A stretch of DNA of 64,000 nucleotides from Caballeronia sp. dw_19 (GTDB taxonomy: Bacteria > Pseudomonadota > Gammaproteobacteria > Burkholderiales > Burkholderiaceae): positions 62,001 through 126,000 of the forward strand of contig NZ_JAAVUQ010000013.1 of the NCBI RefSeq assembly GCF_018449515.1. The letters are read 5' to 3'. The notes beneath the pieces are model-generated. The model saw nothing but the letters and a program-made list of their open reading frames with translations. It searched no databases and had not been told where the DNA came from. Position 1 is the first letter of the stretch, and every line of letters starts with the position of its first letter. Positions 45,211-53,857 of this stretch are shown here, in pieces. The position numbers and the translations under genes were made by a program.

Positions 45211-45576
45211 TCGTACTTGGCTGGTGTGGCGGGCTCACCTTGTCTGGAATAAATCGATCGTGCCGGTTCATGACACGTCCAGCGCGGTGCCGCGACATCG
45301 ACATTCGGTAGTTGCGCAGGTTTGTCCCCAGCCGCTTGCCGCGCGCCAGAGCGTGCTTCGTCACGAAGCTGCCAAGCGAGGTTCGCGGTGCCGGCCGCCG
45401 GGTTCGAATCCGGAAGATGACAAACGGCAATACCCCGCAGTATTTTGCGCTGCTATCCTTCGCCGCATCCTCTTCATGCCGGGCCGGCGCCTTCCCGACC
45501 GCGTTCCACGACGCGCATCAATCTCAAAGCCGGCGAGAGGTATGACACCCGTTTCATATCTCGTGGGAGTACCGCC
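45211..45576. other. intergenic, upstream of the AraC gene
   Basis: 366 bases in which I see no gene. A tRNA T-arm-like piece (CCGGGTTCGAATCCGG near 45398-45413) is not accompanied by other tRNA arms. The promoter of the AraC regulator should lie at the right end. Confidence 0.45.
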
Positions 45577-46452
45577 ATGCTGCGATCGTTCGACCAACTC
45601 TGTCAGCCGGCCGACAAGGACCTGCTGGTCGCGGCCGACGGCGGGCACGCGACGCTCACCGGCGGCGGCACCTACTCGATGCCGTGGCACTGGCACGATT
45701 GTCTGATGTTCATCCTGCCGAGTCACGGCGCCGTCGAGCTTCGGCATGAAGACCAGCGCGCGGGCACCTGGCTGTCGCAGGATCGCTTCGCAGTCGTGCC
45801 CCCGGGGCGGGCGCATCAGACCCGGGCGGGATGCGCGACACACACGCACGTCGCTGTCTACGTGACCGAGGACGCGCTGCGTAAGCTCGATGCCGGGGTC
45901 GGCTCACTCGGTGAATTCCGCCGTCGCACGCGCATCCCTCTCCTCATGCGCCGAACCTCCTCGATCCGTGCGCTACAGGAACTATCGCTGCGCAACGACA
46001 TGGGGACCTATGGCGGCCCAACCATGCGCCAGGCACTGTCGTCGGCCTTGCTGATGCAGTGCATCGGCGAGGTCATTGCCGGCAAGACGGTGCCGGGGGC
46101 TTCGCCGGGAGAGCACGGCATGGCGCTGGTTGCCGACCTCGAAGCCTTCGTGACCCGCCATGCCGATCAGGACATTCCGCTCGACGCCCTGGAAGAACGC
46201 TTCGGCATCTCCCGCCGTCACATTACGCGTCTGTTTCGCGAAGGCACCGGCCTCTCGATCGGCGAGTTCCAGCAGCGCATGCGTTACGAGAATGCCTGCC
46301 GGCTGCTCGCCGAAACGGACCTGCCGGTCGGCGAGGTGGCGTTCCGAGTCGGCTTCGAAAGCGGTGCGGCCCTGGCGCGCGCAATGCGCCGCATCGGCGG
46401 CCATTCGCCCTCTGACCTGCGCACGAGAATGGCCCGTTCGGTCAAAAGCTAG
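45577..46452 (+). CDS. AraC-family transcriptional regulator
   Basis: 291 residues. The N-terminal cupin-like sensor domain (about 1-120) includes YSMPWHWHDCLMFILPSHG and FAVVPPGRAHQTRAG. The C-terminal domain has two helix-turn-helix motifs: PLDALEERFGISRRHITRLF and the second signature VGEVAFRVGFESGAALARAM. The ATG at 45577 has GGGAG seven bases upstream; the longer frame from 45445 is unlikely. It lies 48 bases before the PhzF-RidA-ABC-hydrolase operon on the same strand and is its obvious regulator. Confidence 0.88.
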   Translation: MLRSFDQLCQPADKDLLVAADGGHATLTGGGTYSMPWHWHDCLMFILPSHGAVELRHEDQRAGTWLSQDRFAVVPPGRAHQTRAGCATHTHVAVYVTEDALRKLDAGVGSLGEFRRRTRIPLLMRRTSSIRALQELSLRNDMGTYGGPTMRQALSSALLMQCIGEVIAGKTVPGASPGEHGMALVADLEAFVTRHADQDIPLDALEERFGISRRHITRLFREGTGLSIGEFQQRMRYENACRLLAETDLPVGEVAFRVGFESGAALARAMRRIGGHSPSDLRTRMARSVKS

Positions 46453-46500
46453 GGCCCGCTCGAGCGCGCGGCGCGCCGCCGATCCCCGTAATCTGACCGG

Positions 46501-47439
46501 ATGGAAACACACTCCCCGGTCGGCGGGGCTCATACCGTCATGCCCCAGCGCCACACAGTCGAACTCGTCAGCGTGTTCGCCGCCGGTCCCGGAGGCGGAA
46601 ACCCGGCGCCCATCGTGGTCGATGCCGCCGGCATGTCCGACGCGCAAATGCAGGAGGTGGCCCGGCACTACGGCCACGAAAGCGGCTTCGTCTTCCCGGC
46701 GCCGCCCGGCTCCGAGTGCGATTTCGAGTTTCGTTTCTGGGTTCCTAACCACGAGATGTCGATGTGCGGACACGCCACGGTCGGCGCGGTCTGGCTGCTC
46801 CATCAAAGTGGGCGATTGCAGCGCGACCGGCTGACCATCCACACCCTCAGCGGCCAGGTCGGGATCCGCATCACCGGACACACGGCCGAGGGCGCCGCGG
46901 TCGAGATTTCCCAGCCCGTGGGCCGTATCGAGCCATTGGAGGAGGCGCAACTCGGCCGGGACGAAATCCTCGACGTGCTCGGCCTCAGCGGCGCGCAACT
47001 GGCGCCCCTGCCGATCCAGAACGCCTGCACAAGCCGGGTCAAGACGCTGATTCCGCTCGCCAGCACCACCGATCTCGACGCCCTTCAGCCGCGCTTCGAG
47101 AAAATCGAGGCACTGTGCGAGCGGATCGGCTCGACTGGCCTCTATCCCTATGCCACCTTCGACGCGGGCCGGCAAATCTTCGACGCCCGGCAGTTTCCGC
47201 GCGCCTCGGGTTATCCGGAAGACGCGGCCACCGGGATCGCGGCCTCCGCGCTGTCTTTCGGTCTCCTCGCCAATGGCATGGTGGAAGCGTCCGCGCGGAC
47301 CATCACGATCCGCCAGGGACGCGCGATGAAACGCCCGTCGCAGATCTCGATACGCTTCAGTCTCGACCACGGCCGCCCGGATGGCTGCTGGCTGGGCGGT
47401 CCGGTTCGCTTCGAAGCGCACGGCGGAGCCCCATCATGA
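46501..47439 (+). CDS. PhzF-family isomerase/epimerase
   Basis: 312 residues (or about 299 from the internal ATG at 46540, which fits the family N-terminus MPQRHTVELVSVFAAGPGGG better). The two-lobed PhzF fold is indicated by GNPAPIVVDA, the catalytic Glu in YGHESGFVF, NHEMSMCGHATVGAVWLLH and the second-lobe ASGYPEDAATGIAASALSFG. Family members isomerise or epimerise small amino-acid-like compounds such as the phenazine precursor DHHA. No other phenazine genes are present, so the substrate is different. The stop overlaps the RidA start (ATGA). Confidence 0.88.
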   Translation: METHSPVGGAHTVMPQRHTVELVSVFAAGPGGGNPAPIVVDAAGMSDAQMQEVARHYGHESGFVFPAPPGSECDFEFRFWVPNHEMSMCGHATVGAVWLLHQSGRLQRDRLTIHTLSGQVGIRITGHTAEGAAVEISQPVGRIEPLEEAQLGRDEILDVLGLSGAQLAPLPIQNACTSRVKTLIPLASTTDLDALQPRFEKIEALCERIGSTGLYPYATFDAGRQIFDARQFPRASGYPEDAATGIAASALSFGLLANGMVEASARTITIRQGRAMKRPSQISIRFSLDHGRPDGCWLGGPVRFEAHGGAPS

Positions 47440-47954
47440 CGATCGATATCGCCAGCCGGCTGGCGCAACTGGGCATGACGCTGCCGCCTGCGCCGTCGCC
47501 GCGAGGCGCCTACGTCGGTGCGGTGATCCACGATGGCATCGCTTACATCAGCGGCCAGGTCAGCCGTGTCGGCGAGGAGGTTATCGCCGGACCGGTCGAT
47601 CGCGATACGCCGCCCGAGCTCATCCGGCGCGCGGCACGGGTCTGCGTGCTGCGCGCCCTGAGCGTGCTCGTCGCGACGCTGCCGGTCACGGCGGCGGCCG
47701 ACCGCATCCTGTTCCTGCGCGGCTTCGTCAATGCCGTGCCCGGCTTCGTGAACCACAGCCAGGTCATGGATGAAGCCTCGACCCTGCTCCACGAAATCTT
47801 CGGCGAAAACGGCCGGCATGCGAGATCGGCACTCGGCGTTGCCAGCCTGCCGGGCAACGGCTTGCTCGAAATCGAACTCACTGTCGCGTTGACGCCTGTG
47901 TCTGGTCCAGGTGACGCGGGAACGCTCCGGCATCCGCATCAACGCCGGTCATAA
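47436..47954 (+). CDS. RidA-family enamine/imine deaminase-like protein
   Basis: 172 residues of the longer YjgF/RidA subgroup: LAQLGMTLPPAPSPRGAYVG, IAYISGQVSRVG, FLRGFVNAVPGFVNHSQVMD and the closing ARSALGVASLPGNGLLEIEL, which carries the conserved Arg that binds the substrate carboxylate. RidA proteins hydrolyse reactive enamine/imine intermediates made by amino-acid enzymes. Coupled to a PhzF-like gene and an amino-acid ABC importer, it is likely part of an amino-acid breakdown route. Confidence 0.88.
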   Translation: MTIDIASRLAQLGMTLPPAPSPRGAYVGAVIHDGIAYISGQVSRVGEEVIAGPVDRDTPPELIRRAARVCVLRALSVLVATLPVTAAADRILFLRGFVNAVPGFVNHSQVMDEASTLLHEIFGENGRHARSALGVASLPGNGLLEIELTVALTPVSGPGDAGTLRHPHQRRS

Positions 47955-48036
47955 CGAAACGCCAGGCCATAACAAACACCGGACCGCCGTGGAAACGCCA
48001 GGCCCGGCACGATTCCCTTACCGTGGAGGAAGAACC

Positions 48037-48789
48037 ATGAATCGCCGTCAACTGCTGCAACTCAGCCTGGCAGCCGCGCCTGCCATCCTGCTGTCCCGTT
48101 CCGTCCGGGCTGCCGACGCCGAACTGGTCGTCGGCTCCAACGTAGGCGCGCCGCCGTTCGCGTTCAAGCAGGGCGACACCTATACCGGCTTCGACGTCGA
48201 AGTCTGGAACGAGATCGCGAAGGGGCTGAACCGCCGATGGCGCCTGCAACCGATGGAGTTCGGCGCGCTGATCCCGGCGCTTCAGACTCGCAACATCGAC
48301 GTAATCGTGTCTCAGCTATTCATCAAGCCGGAGCGCCAGCAAGTTATCGATTTTTCCGATCCGTACTATAAAAGCGGCCTGATCGCGCTGACCCGCATCG
48401 ACAATGACACCATCCACACGCCGGCCGATCTTGCCGGCAAACACATCGGCACCGAAACGGGCACGCTCGCGGTCGGCTACGTCAAGGAGCACATCAAGGA
48501 CGCGACGCTCGAGCAGTTGCCCAGCATCAACAACGCGCTGCTTGCGCTGGAGGCCGGCCGCACCGATGCAGTCATCTACGACAAACCCCTGTTGCTCTAC
48601 TACGCCAACAACGCCGGCAAGAACAAGGTAAGGGTCGTGCTGCCGGCTCTGGAGGGCCTCGACGTCGGCATCGGCTTCCAGAAAGGCAGCCCGCTGGTCG
48701 CCGCGGCCAACCTTCAGCTCGCCGCCATGAAGGCCGACGGACGGCTCCAGGCGCTCAACCGGAAATGGTTCGGCGAGGCGTCGTCATGA
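48037..48789 (+). CDS. Polar amino-acid-binding periplasmic protein (ABC)
   Basis: 250 residues of solute-binding family 3: signal peptide (about 1-26, RSVRAAD), ligand-site start VVGSNVGAPPFAFKQGD, YTGFDVEVWNEIAKGL and second-lobe GKHIGTETGTLAVGYV. The ATG at 48037 is preceded by GGAGGAAG. It starts 82 bases after the RidA stop, and its own stop overlaps the permease start. The cargo should be an amino acid or a small amide/peptide-like molecule. Confidence 0.9.
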   Translation: MNRRQLLQLSLAAAPAILLSRSVRAADAELVVGSNVGAPPFAFKQGDTYTGFDVEVWNEIAKGLNRRWRLQPMEFGALIPALQTRNIDVIVSQLFIKPERQQVIDFSDPYYKSGLIALTRIDNDTIHTPADLAGKHIGTETGTLAVGYVKEHIKDATLEQLPSINNALLALEAGRTDAVIYDKPLLLYYANNAGKNKVRVVLPALEGLDVGIGFQKGSPLVAAANLQLAAMKADGRLQALNRKWFGEASS

Positions 48790-49442
48790 GCTTTGACTGG
48801 GCGGCGGTCATTGCCGCGCTGCCGGACCTGCTGCAAGGCCTTCGGCTCACCCTCCTGATCGCGCTGGCCGGGCTGGCCGGGGGCGTCGTGCTCGGCATGC
48901 TCGCGGGCGTGGCGCTGACCTACGGCGGCCGGCTAGCCGTCGTCCCGGCCCAGATCTACGTTGCCTTGATTCGCGGCACGCCGATCGTGGTCCAGGTGAT
49001 GTTCGTCTACTTCGCACTGCCGATCATGATGGATATCCGTATCAGTGCGACCAGCGCCGCCATCATCACCCTGATCGTCAACGCGGGCGCGTACAACGCG
49101 GAGATCATCCGCGGCGCGCTCGACGGCGTGCCGGCCGGACTGCGCGAGGCCGGTCTCGCGATGGGGCTTCCGTTTCACAGCGTGCTGGTTCACGTCATCA
49201 CCCCTATCGCCTTTCGGCGCGCACTGCCGGCAATGGGCAACCAGTTCGTCAACCTGGTCAAGGACACGTCGATCTTTCTCGTCATCGGCGTCGGCGAACT
49301 GACCCGGCGAGGGCAGGAAATCATGGCCGAGAATTTTCGGGCGGTCGAGATCTGGACTGCGGTCGCGGTCATCTACCTGCTCGTGATCAGCATGCTCGCG
49401 CTGGGTCTGCAAGTGCTCGAACGGAGAGTACGCCTGCCATGA
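48786..49442 (+). CDS. Amino-acid ABC transporter permease (HisM/GlnP type)
   Basis: 218 residues with about five membrane helices: LLQGLRLTLLIALAGLAGGV, RGTPIVVQVMFVYFALPI and the cytoplasmic coupling motif GVPAGLREAGLAMGLPFHSV, ending VKDTSIFLVIGVGELTRRGQ. The ATG at 48786 overlaps the binding-protein stop; the last bases overlap the ATPase start. Only one permease gene is present, so it would act as a homodimer. Confidence 0.92.
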   Translation: MSFDWAAVIAALPDLLQGLRLTLLIALAGLAGGVVLGMLAGVALTYGGRLAVVPAQIYVALIRGTPIVVQVMFVYFALPIMMDIRISATSAAIITLIVNAGAYNAEIIRGALDGVPAGLREAGLAMGLPFHSVLVHVITPIAFRRALPAMGNQFVNLVKDTSIFLVIGVGELTRRGQEIMAENFRAVEIWTAVAVIYLLVISMLALGLQVLERRVRLP

Positions 49443-50167
49443 GCATGATCGAATTTCAGCAAGCCTCGAAGCGCTTCGGCTCCCACGTCGTTCTGCATCC
49501 GCTCGACCTCGCGATTGAACGGGGAGAAGTCGCGGTTATCGTCGGGCCGTCCGGGTCTGGCAAGTCGACGATGCTACGTTGCATCAACGGACTCGAAAAA
49601 ATCAGCGACGGCGACCTGCGCGTCGACGACATCAGTGTGCTGGGTTCCGCGCGCGACGTCAGGCGCATCAGGCTCGAAGCCGGTATGGTGTTCCAGCAGT
49701 TCAATCTCTTTCCGAACCTGACGGCGATGCAGAACGTCATGTTCGGACCGATCCGGGCGCGCGGCCAAACGCGGGCGGAAGCGCGCGAGATCGCCACCGC
49801 GCTTCTGCAGAAAGTCGGTCTGTCCGAGCGGATGCATCACTATCCGTCGCAGCTTTCCGGCGGTCAGCAGCAACGCGTCGCAATTGCGCGGGCACTCGCC
49901 GTCCAGCCCAAGCTGATGCTGTTCGACGAGCCGACTTCGGCGCTCGATCCGGAATTGCGCCAGGAAGTCCTCAAGGTCATGCAGACGCTCGCCAGCGAGG
50001 GCATGACGATGGTCGTCGTCACTCACGAAATGGGCTTTGCGCAACGCGTCGGTTCCCGCCTGCTCTTCATGGAAGCCGGCCGCGTGGTGCACGACGGCAA
50101 TCCCGTCGAGATGCTGTCGGCGTCGCCGGGAGAACGCTTCCGCGAGTTCCTGCAGCACGTTCATTGA
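49439..50167 (+). CDS. Amino-acid ABC transporter ATPase (GlnQ/HisP type)
   Basis: 242 residues with a complete ATPase: Walker A GPSGSGKSTMLRCINGLE, Q-loop VFQQFNLFPNLT, signature LSGGQQQRVAIARAL, Walker B LMLFDEPTSALDPEL and the switch His in VVTHEMGFAQRV. It drives the importer encoded just before it, starting inside the permease stop region (49439 against 49442). Confidence 0.94.
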   Translation: MSMIEFQQASKRFGSHVVLHPLDLAIERGEVAVIVGPSGSGKSTMLRCINGLEKISDGDLRVDDISVLGSARDVRRIRLEAGMVFQQFNLFPNLTAMQNVMFGPIRARGQTRAEAREIATALLQKVGLSERMHHYPSQLSGGQQQRVAIARALAVQPKLMLFDEPTSALDPELRQEVLKVMQTLASEGMTMVVVTHEMGFAQRVGSRLLFMEAGRVVHDGNPVEMLSASPGERFREFLQHVH

Positions 50168-50214
50168 TCCCCTCGCTTTTTCACAACCGCACGCCATGGG
50201 AGTCTGCAGCCAAG

Positions 50215-51399
50215 ATGATCTCTTCACATTTCGAAAGCGACTACGGCTTTCGCAGGGACAGCGTCCGGCACGGCAACTGGCGCGAGGCGCCCTGGAATGT
50301 GTGGGCCTTTCGCCATGTCCACGAGTTGATCCCGACGGCGCGAATCCCGGCCGCGCCCGGTCTTCCCGAAGAACCCAAGGTCGATGCCGGCGCGCTGACC
50401 GAACATGAATTCGTGCTCGACGGCGAACGCCGCACGGTAGCGGCGATTCTGCGGCAGACCTCGACCGATGCCATCACGGTAATGCGAGCCGGGCGTTTCG
50501 TCGCTGATTTTCACGCGCCGCACTTTACCCTGCAGAGCCGCCACATCCTGTTTTCGGCTAGCAAGTCAGTCGCGGGCCTGCTCGCCGGTGTGCTCGTCGG
50601 CGACGGTCTTCTGGACCCTGAAGCCCCGGTCGCGCATTACGTGCCGGAGCTCGCGCATTCAGCGTTTGGCGACGCCCGCGTAAGGCACGTACTGGATATG
50701 CGCACCAGCCTCGCGTTCAACGAAGACTATCTCGATCCAACCGGCGTTTATGCCCGCTACCGCCGGGCAGGCCTGCTGGATCCACGGCGAGACGGTGAGC
50801 AACCGGAGACCGTGATCGGCTTCCTCGCTTCGCTGCCCAAAGGTGCGGGGGAGCACGGCGGTCCTTTCCATTATTGCTCCCCCAACTCGGACGTGCTCGG
50901 CCTTGTGATCGAGCGTGCCTCGGGCGAACGCTACGCGGACTTCGCGTCCAAGCGTCTGTGGCAGCCACTGGGGTTACGGCAGGACGGCTGCGTGACGGTG
51001 GACCTCGCCGGCACCGCGCGCTCGGGCGGCGGCCTGTGCATGACGGTGCGCGATCTGGCGAGAATCGGCGAGTTGGTACGCCTCGGCGGTACCGTCGGCA
51101 AGCGCAGGCTGATACCCGCGGACTGGATGAAAGATACGCTCTCGGGCGGGAGCGCCGAGGCATGGCGACGGGGAACCTTCTCAGCCTGGCTGCCGAACGG
51201 CAAGTACCGCAACAAGTGGCATCAGGTCGGCAACGCCAGCGGAGCCTGCTTCGCGATCGGCATCCATGGCCAGTGGCTATACGTCGACCCGTCACGGGAG
51301 ACGGTGATCGCCAAGTTCTCGTCACAACCGGAACCGGCCAATAACGATGTCAAACTGCTGAACCTCGCCTTGTTCGAAGCGATCGCGGCGATGAAGTGA
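50215..51399 (+). CDS. NylB-like serine hydrolase (6-aminohexanoate-dimer hydrolase family)
   Basis: 394 residues of the class-C beta-lactamase/DD-peptidase fold. The catalytic SxxK is S114-A-S-K117 (ILFSASKSVAG); Y220 lies in GPFHYCSPNSDVLG and a further Tyr (Y172) in FNEDYLDPTG. As I recall NylB, its S112, K115, Y215 and Y170 sit in matching segments (MSVSKS, QYCSANTDVL, NEDYVDP), and it shares the start EAPWNVWAFRHVHELIP-like and the end IHGQWLYVDPSRETVIAKFS. No signal peptide is seen, so it is cytoplasmic. NylB hydrolyses an omega-amide dimer and short esters. The gene ends the PhzF-RidA-ABC operon, 47 bases after the ATPase gene, so it probably splits an imported amide. Confidence 0.85.
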   Translation: MISSHFESDYGFRRDSVRHGNWREAPWNVWAFRHVHELIPTARIPAAPGLPEEPKVDAGALTEHEFVLDGERRTVAAILRQTSTDAITVMRAGRFVADFHAPHFTLQSRHILFSASKSVAGLLAGVLVGDGLLDPEAPVAHYVPELAHSAFGDARVRHVLDMRTSLAFNEDYLDPTGVYARYRRAGLLDPRRDGEQPETVIGFLASLPKGAGEHGGPFHYCSPNSDVLGLVIERASGERYADFASKRLWQPLGLRQDGCVTVDLAGTARSGGGLCMTVRDLARIGELVRLGGTVGKRRLIPADWMKDTLSGGSAEAWRRGTFSAWLPNGKYRNKWHQVGNASGACFAIGIHGQWLYVDPSRETVIAKFSSQPEPANNDVKLLNLALFEAIAAMK

Positions 51400-51672
51400 G
51401 GCCGCGGCGCAGGCTGTCGTATCGGCGCGCGAGCAAGTAAGCAAATTGGGGTGCAGAAGCGGGAGCGTCTGTTGTCGCATCAGTACACACCTCGCTCGCC
51501 AGGCACCTTGGATCGCCAGCATAGAGCCGACACATCGTTCCGCTGGACGGATCGGAGTTAGCCATGACGAGCCCTGGCATGACAGTGTCCGAGGCCAGCC
51601 AAGTCACTGGCATCGACGCGATGATCGACGTCTTACCGACCCAGCGCTCGGCTCGACCTAGCCCGGGTCCAC

Positions 51673-52551
51673 TCAAGCAAGGTGTTCCACGACAAAGTCG
51701 ACGAAGCTTCGCAGCTTGGGTGTCATGTAACGATCCGGAAGATAAACCAGTTGCAGTGGCGCTCTCGAAAAGTCCTCTTCCGGGAACAGTTGGACTAGTC
51801 GGCCTGACGCTATGTCGTTCGCCACCAGGAAGTCCGGCAGCATGACAATGCCAATGCCGCCCAGCGCGGCCATCAGGAGCGCCGGACCGTTATTTACCGT
51901 CAGTTGCCCCGACACCGAGATAGTGCAGCTCTTGGGCTTGTCGAAGCGCCATTCACGCTCTGGCTGAATGTAGTGGAAGCAGAGACAATTGTGCGAGGCT
52001 AATTCCTCGGGACTGCTTGGCGTGCCCTGTTCCGCGAGATAGGCTGGGGACGCGCAAACGATCCGGCCGAGGCCCCGCAGTGGCCGCGCAACCAACCCTA
52101 CATCGCCAAGTTTGCCGAAGCGAAACACGGCATCGAATCCTTCATCCGCCAGATCGACCAGCCTGTCGTTTAGCATCAGTTCGACTTCCACCCGTGGATA
52201 CGCCTTGAAGTAGTCCGCGAGCAAAGGCAAAAGCAGATGAGATCCCAGGGACACAGGTGCGCTTACCCGCAAGCGACCTCGCGGCTCTGAGCGCATTTCA
52301 CGAGCTTCCGTTTCCGCACCATCGATTCTAGTAAGGATATCTATGCATTGGTCATAAAATGCCTTGCCTATCTCGGTCAAGCTGTGACGCCGTGTCGTGC
52401 GATTCAGCAGCCGTGCGCCGAGCCGTCGCTCCAGTTCCTGGATGTGGTTGCTGACCATCGTCGTCGACATACCACTTGCTTCAGCCGCTGCGGTAAATCC
52501 CCCCTTATCAACGACCCGCACAAAGACTTCCATACCCGTCAGACGATCCAT
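51673..52551 (-). CDS. LysR-family regulator (CrgA/DsdC-like)
   Basis: 292 residues. The winged helix-turn-helix is MDRLTGMEVFVRVVDKGGFT, then SGMSTTMVSNHIQELERRLG, and the effector domain follows (GRLRVSAPVSLGSHLLLPLL; ALGGIGIVMLPDFLVAND). This opening is common for regulators of small oxidoreductase genes in Burkholderia. The ATG at 52549-52551 is chosen over one two codons upstream. It diverges from the NmrA-like gene and probably controls it and the DJ-1-like gene after it. Confidence 0.88.
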   Translation of the reverse strand: MDRLTGMEVFVRVVDKGGFTAAAEASGMSTTMVSNHIQELERRLGARLLNRTTRRHSLTEIGKAFYDQCIDILTRIDGAETEAREMRSEPRGRLRVSAPVSLGSHLLLPLLADYFKAYPRVEVELMLNDRLVDLADEGFDAVFRFGKLGDVGLVARPLRGLGRIVCASPAYLAEQGTPSSPEELASHNCLCFHYIQPEREWRFDKPKSCTISVSGQLTVNNGPALLMAALGGIGIVMLPDFLVANDIASGRLVQLFPEEDFSRAPLQLVYLPDRYMTPKLRSFVDFVVEHLA

Positions 52552-52860
52552 TAACAACCTCTGCTTGATAAGCCCTAATCCATAGTGCCATTTTACCCAG
52601 TCTGGAAGTTAAATTAACCGTCAATAGTCGCCGGGTTCGTTCCTTCAACATTGCGCACCCGGCCCTCTCGCATTCAACGGCTGCTCCCGGCGAGACGCGG
52701 CAGCGACACTCTGGAACGGCCAATCCTAAGCGATTATCAAGCGAGGGCGGATAGTCCTTGAACCAGAGCCCTCTTTATCTCAAGCCGTCAAAGTCATTAA
52801 ATGCAATCCATCAAGCGCCGCCACATCGGCGGCGGCAGGTTAACGACAAAGGATGGATTC
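52552..52860. other. divergent promoter region, LysR / NmrA-like
   Basis: 309 bases between divergent starts. It should hold LysR binding sites and both promoters. I find no clear gene and no strong palindrome that I can assign. Confidence 0.45.
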
Positions 52861-53742
52861 ATGGCCGTTTACACAATCATGGGAATGACCGGGAATGTCG
52901 GCACAACGGCAGCGACCAAGCTGCTCGCCGATGGAAGCGAAGTTCGAGCCATCGTTCGCCGCGAGGAAAAGGCGGCAGCGTGGCGCGCGCGAGGCGCGCA
53001 GGTCGTCGTAGGAAACCCCTACGACGGTGATGCGTTGAAAACCGCTTTTGACGGCGTGGACGGCATCTTCATCATGACGCCGACCTGGTTCGAGTCCGAA
53101 GACATGTTCGCAGAAAACACTGCTGCACTGAAGGCATTGAACGAAGCCCTGCGTGCGGTATCCCCCACGAAGGTCGTGCTGCTTTCTTCAATTGGGGCTC
53201 AACATTCCCACGGCACCGGCGCAATTTTAAAGCTGCACCACATGGAGCGCGCCTTCGCAGACTTGCCCGCCGTCACCTCGATCCGGGCGGGATGGTTCAT
53301 GGAGAACTACGCTGGATTGATCACCTCTGTGCAGGAGACCGGCGTGCTGCCGAGCATGCTCAACCCGCTCGACCGCGAGGTGCCGATGATTGCCACCGCC
53401 GATATCGGTATGACTGTCGCTGCCGTTCTGCAGGCCGACTGGAGCGGGCAACGCATCGTCGAACTCGAGGGCCCTCGGCGATACTCTCCTCAAGATATCG
53501 CTGCCGCTTTGGCGACGGTCCTTGGAAGACCTGTAACAGCCCAGGTACAGCCCGAGTCGCAATGGCTTTCGACCTATCGCTCGTGGGGACTCACTTCCCG
53601 ATCGGCCGACGCGATGGCCGAGATGCTAAATGGTTTCAACACCGGCTGGATTGCCTTTGAACGCCCTGCTACCGAAACCACGCGCGGAGGCACCTCGCTC
53701 GAAACTGCGCTCGCCGGAATGATTAGTAAGTCCATCGCATGA
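52861..53742 (+). CDS. NmrA-family NAD(P)-binding protein
   Basis: 293 residues of the atypical SDR (NmrA/HSCARG-like) type. The cofactor-binding MGMTGNVGTTAATKLLADG is at the N-terminus, and RAIVRREEKAAAWRARGAQV is typical for distinguishing NADP. VVLLSSIGAQHSHGTG and IRAGWFMENYAG follow. Members sense the NADP/NADPH ratio or reduce quinones and similar compounds. The ATG at 52861 has AAGGATGG upstream. It lies 115 bases before a secreted DJ-1-like gene and diverges from LysR. Confidence 0.88.
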   Translation: MAVYTIMGMTGNVGTTAATKLLADGSEVRAIVRREEKAAAWRARGAQVVVGNPYDGDALKTAFDGVDGIFIMTPTWFESEDMFAENTAALKALNEALRAVSPTKVVLLSSIGAQHSHGTGAILKLHHMERAFADLPAVTSIRAGWFMENYAGLITSVQETGVLPSMLNPLDREVPMIATADIGMTVAAVLQADWSGQRIVELEGPRRYSPQDIAAALATVLGRPVTAQVQPESQWLSTYRSWGLTSRSADAMAEMLNGFNTGWIAFERPATETTRGGTSLETALAGMISKSIA

Positions 53743-53857
53743 ACACGATACGCAACGTCGGCCGTATGCCTGTACACCACGCGTGCTGCGCCATGCGGAT
53801 TCCGTCCCGGTTCCTTTCGCGCGGGTGTGGCGACATCGATTTACACAAGGATTTCAG

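Noticed and set aside
45398..45414. tRNA gene (T-arm-like GGGTTCGAATCC)
   Set aside because: The stem pairs only four bases cleanly and no acceptor, D or anticodon arm could be found around it.
46501..47439. Phenazine biosynthesis locus, because of the PhzF-like gene
   Set aside because: No phzA/B/C/D/E/G-like genes are nearby; PhzF-family proteins are widespread outside phenazine pathways.
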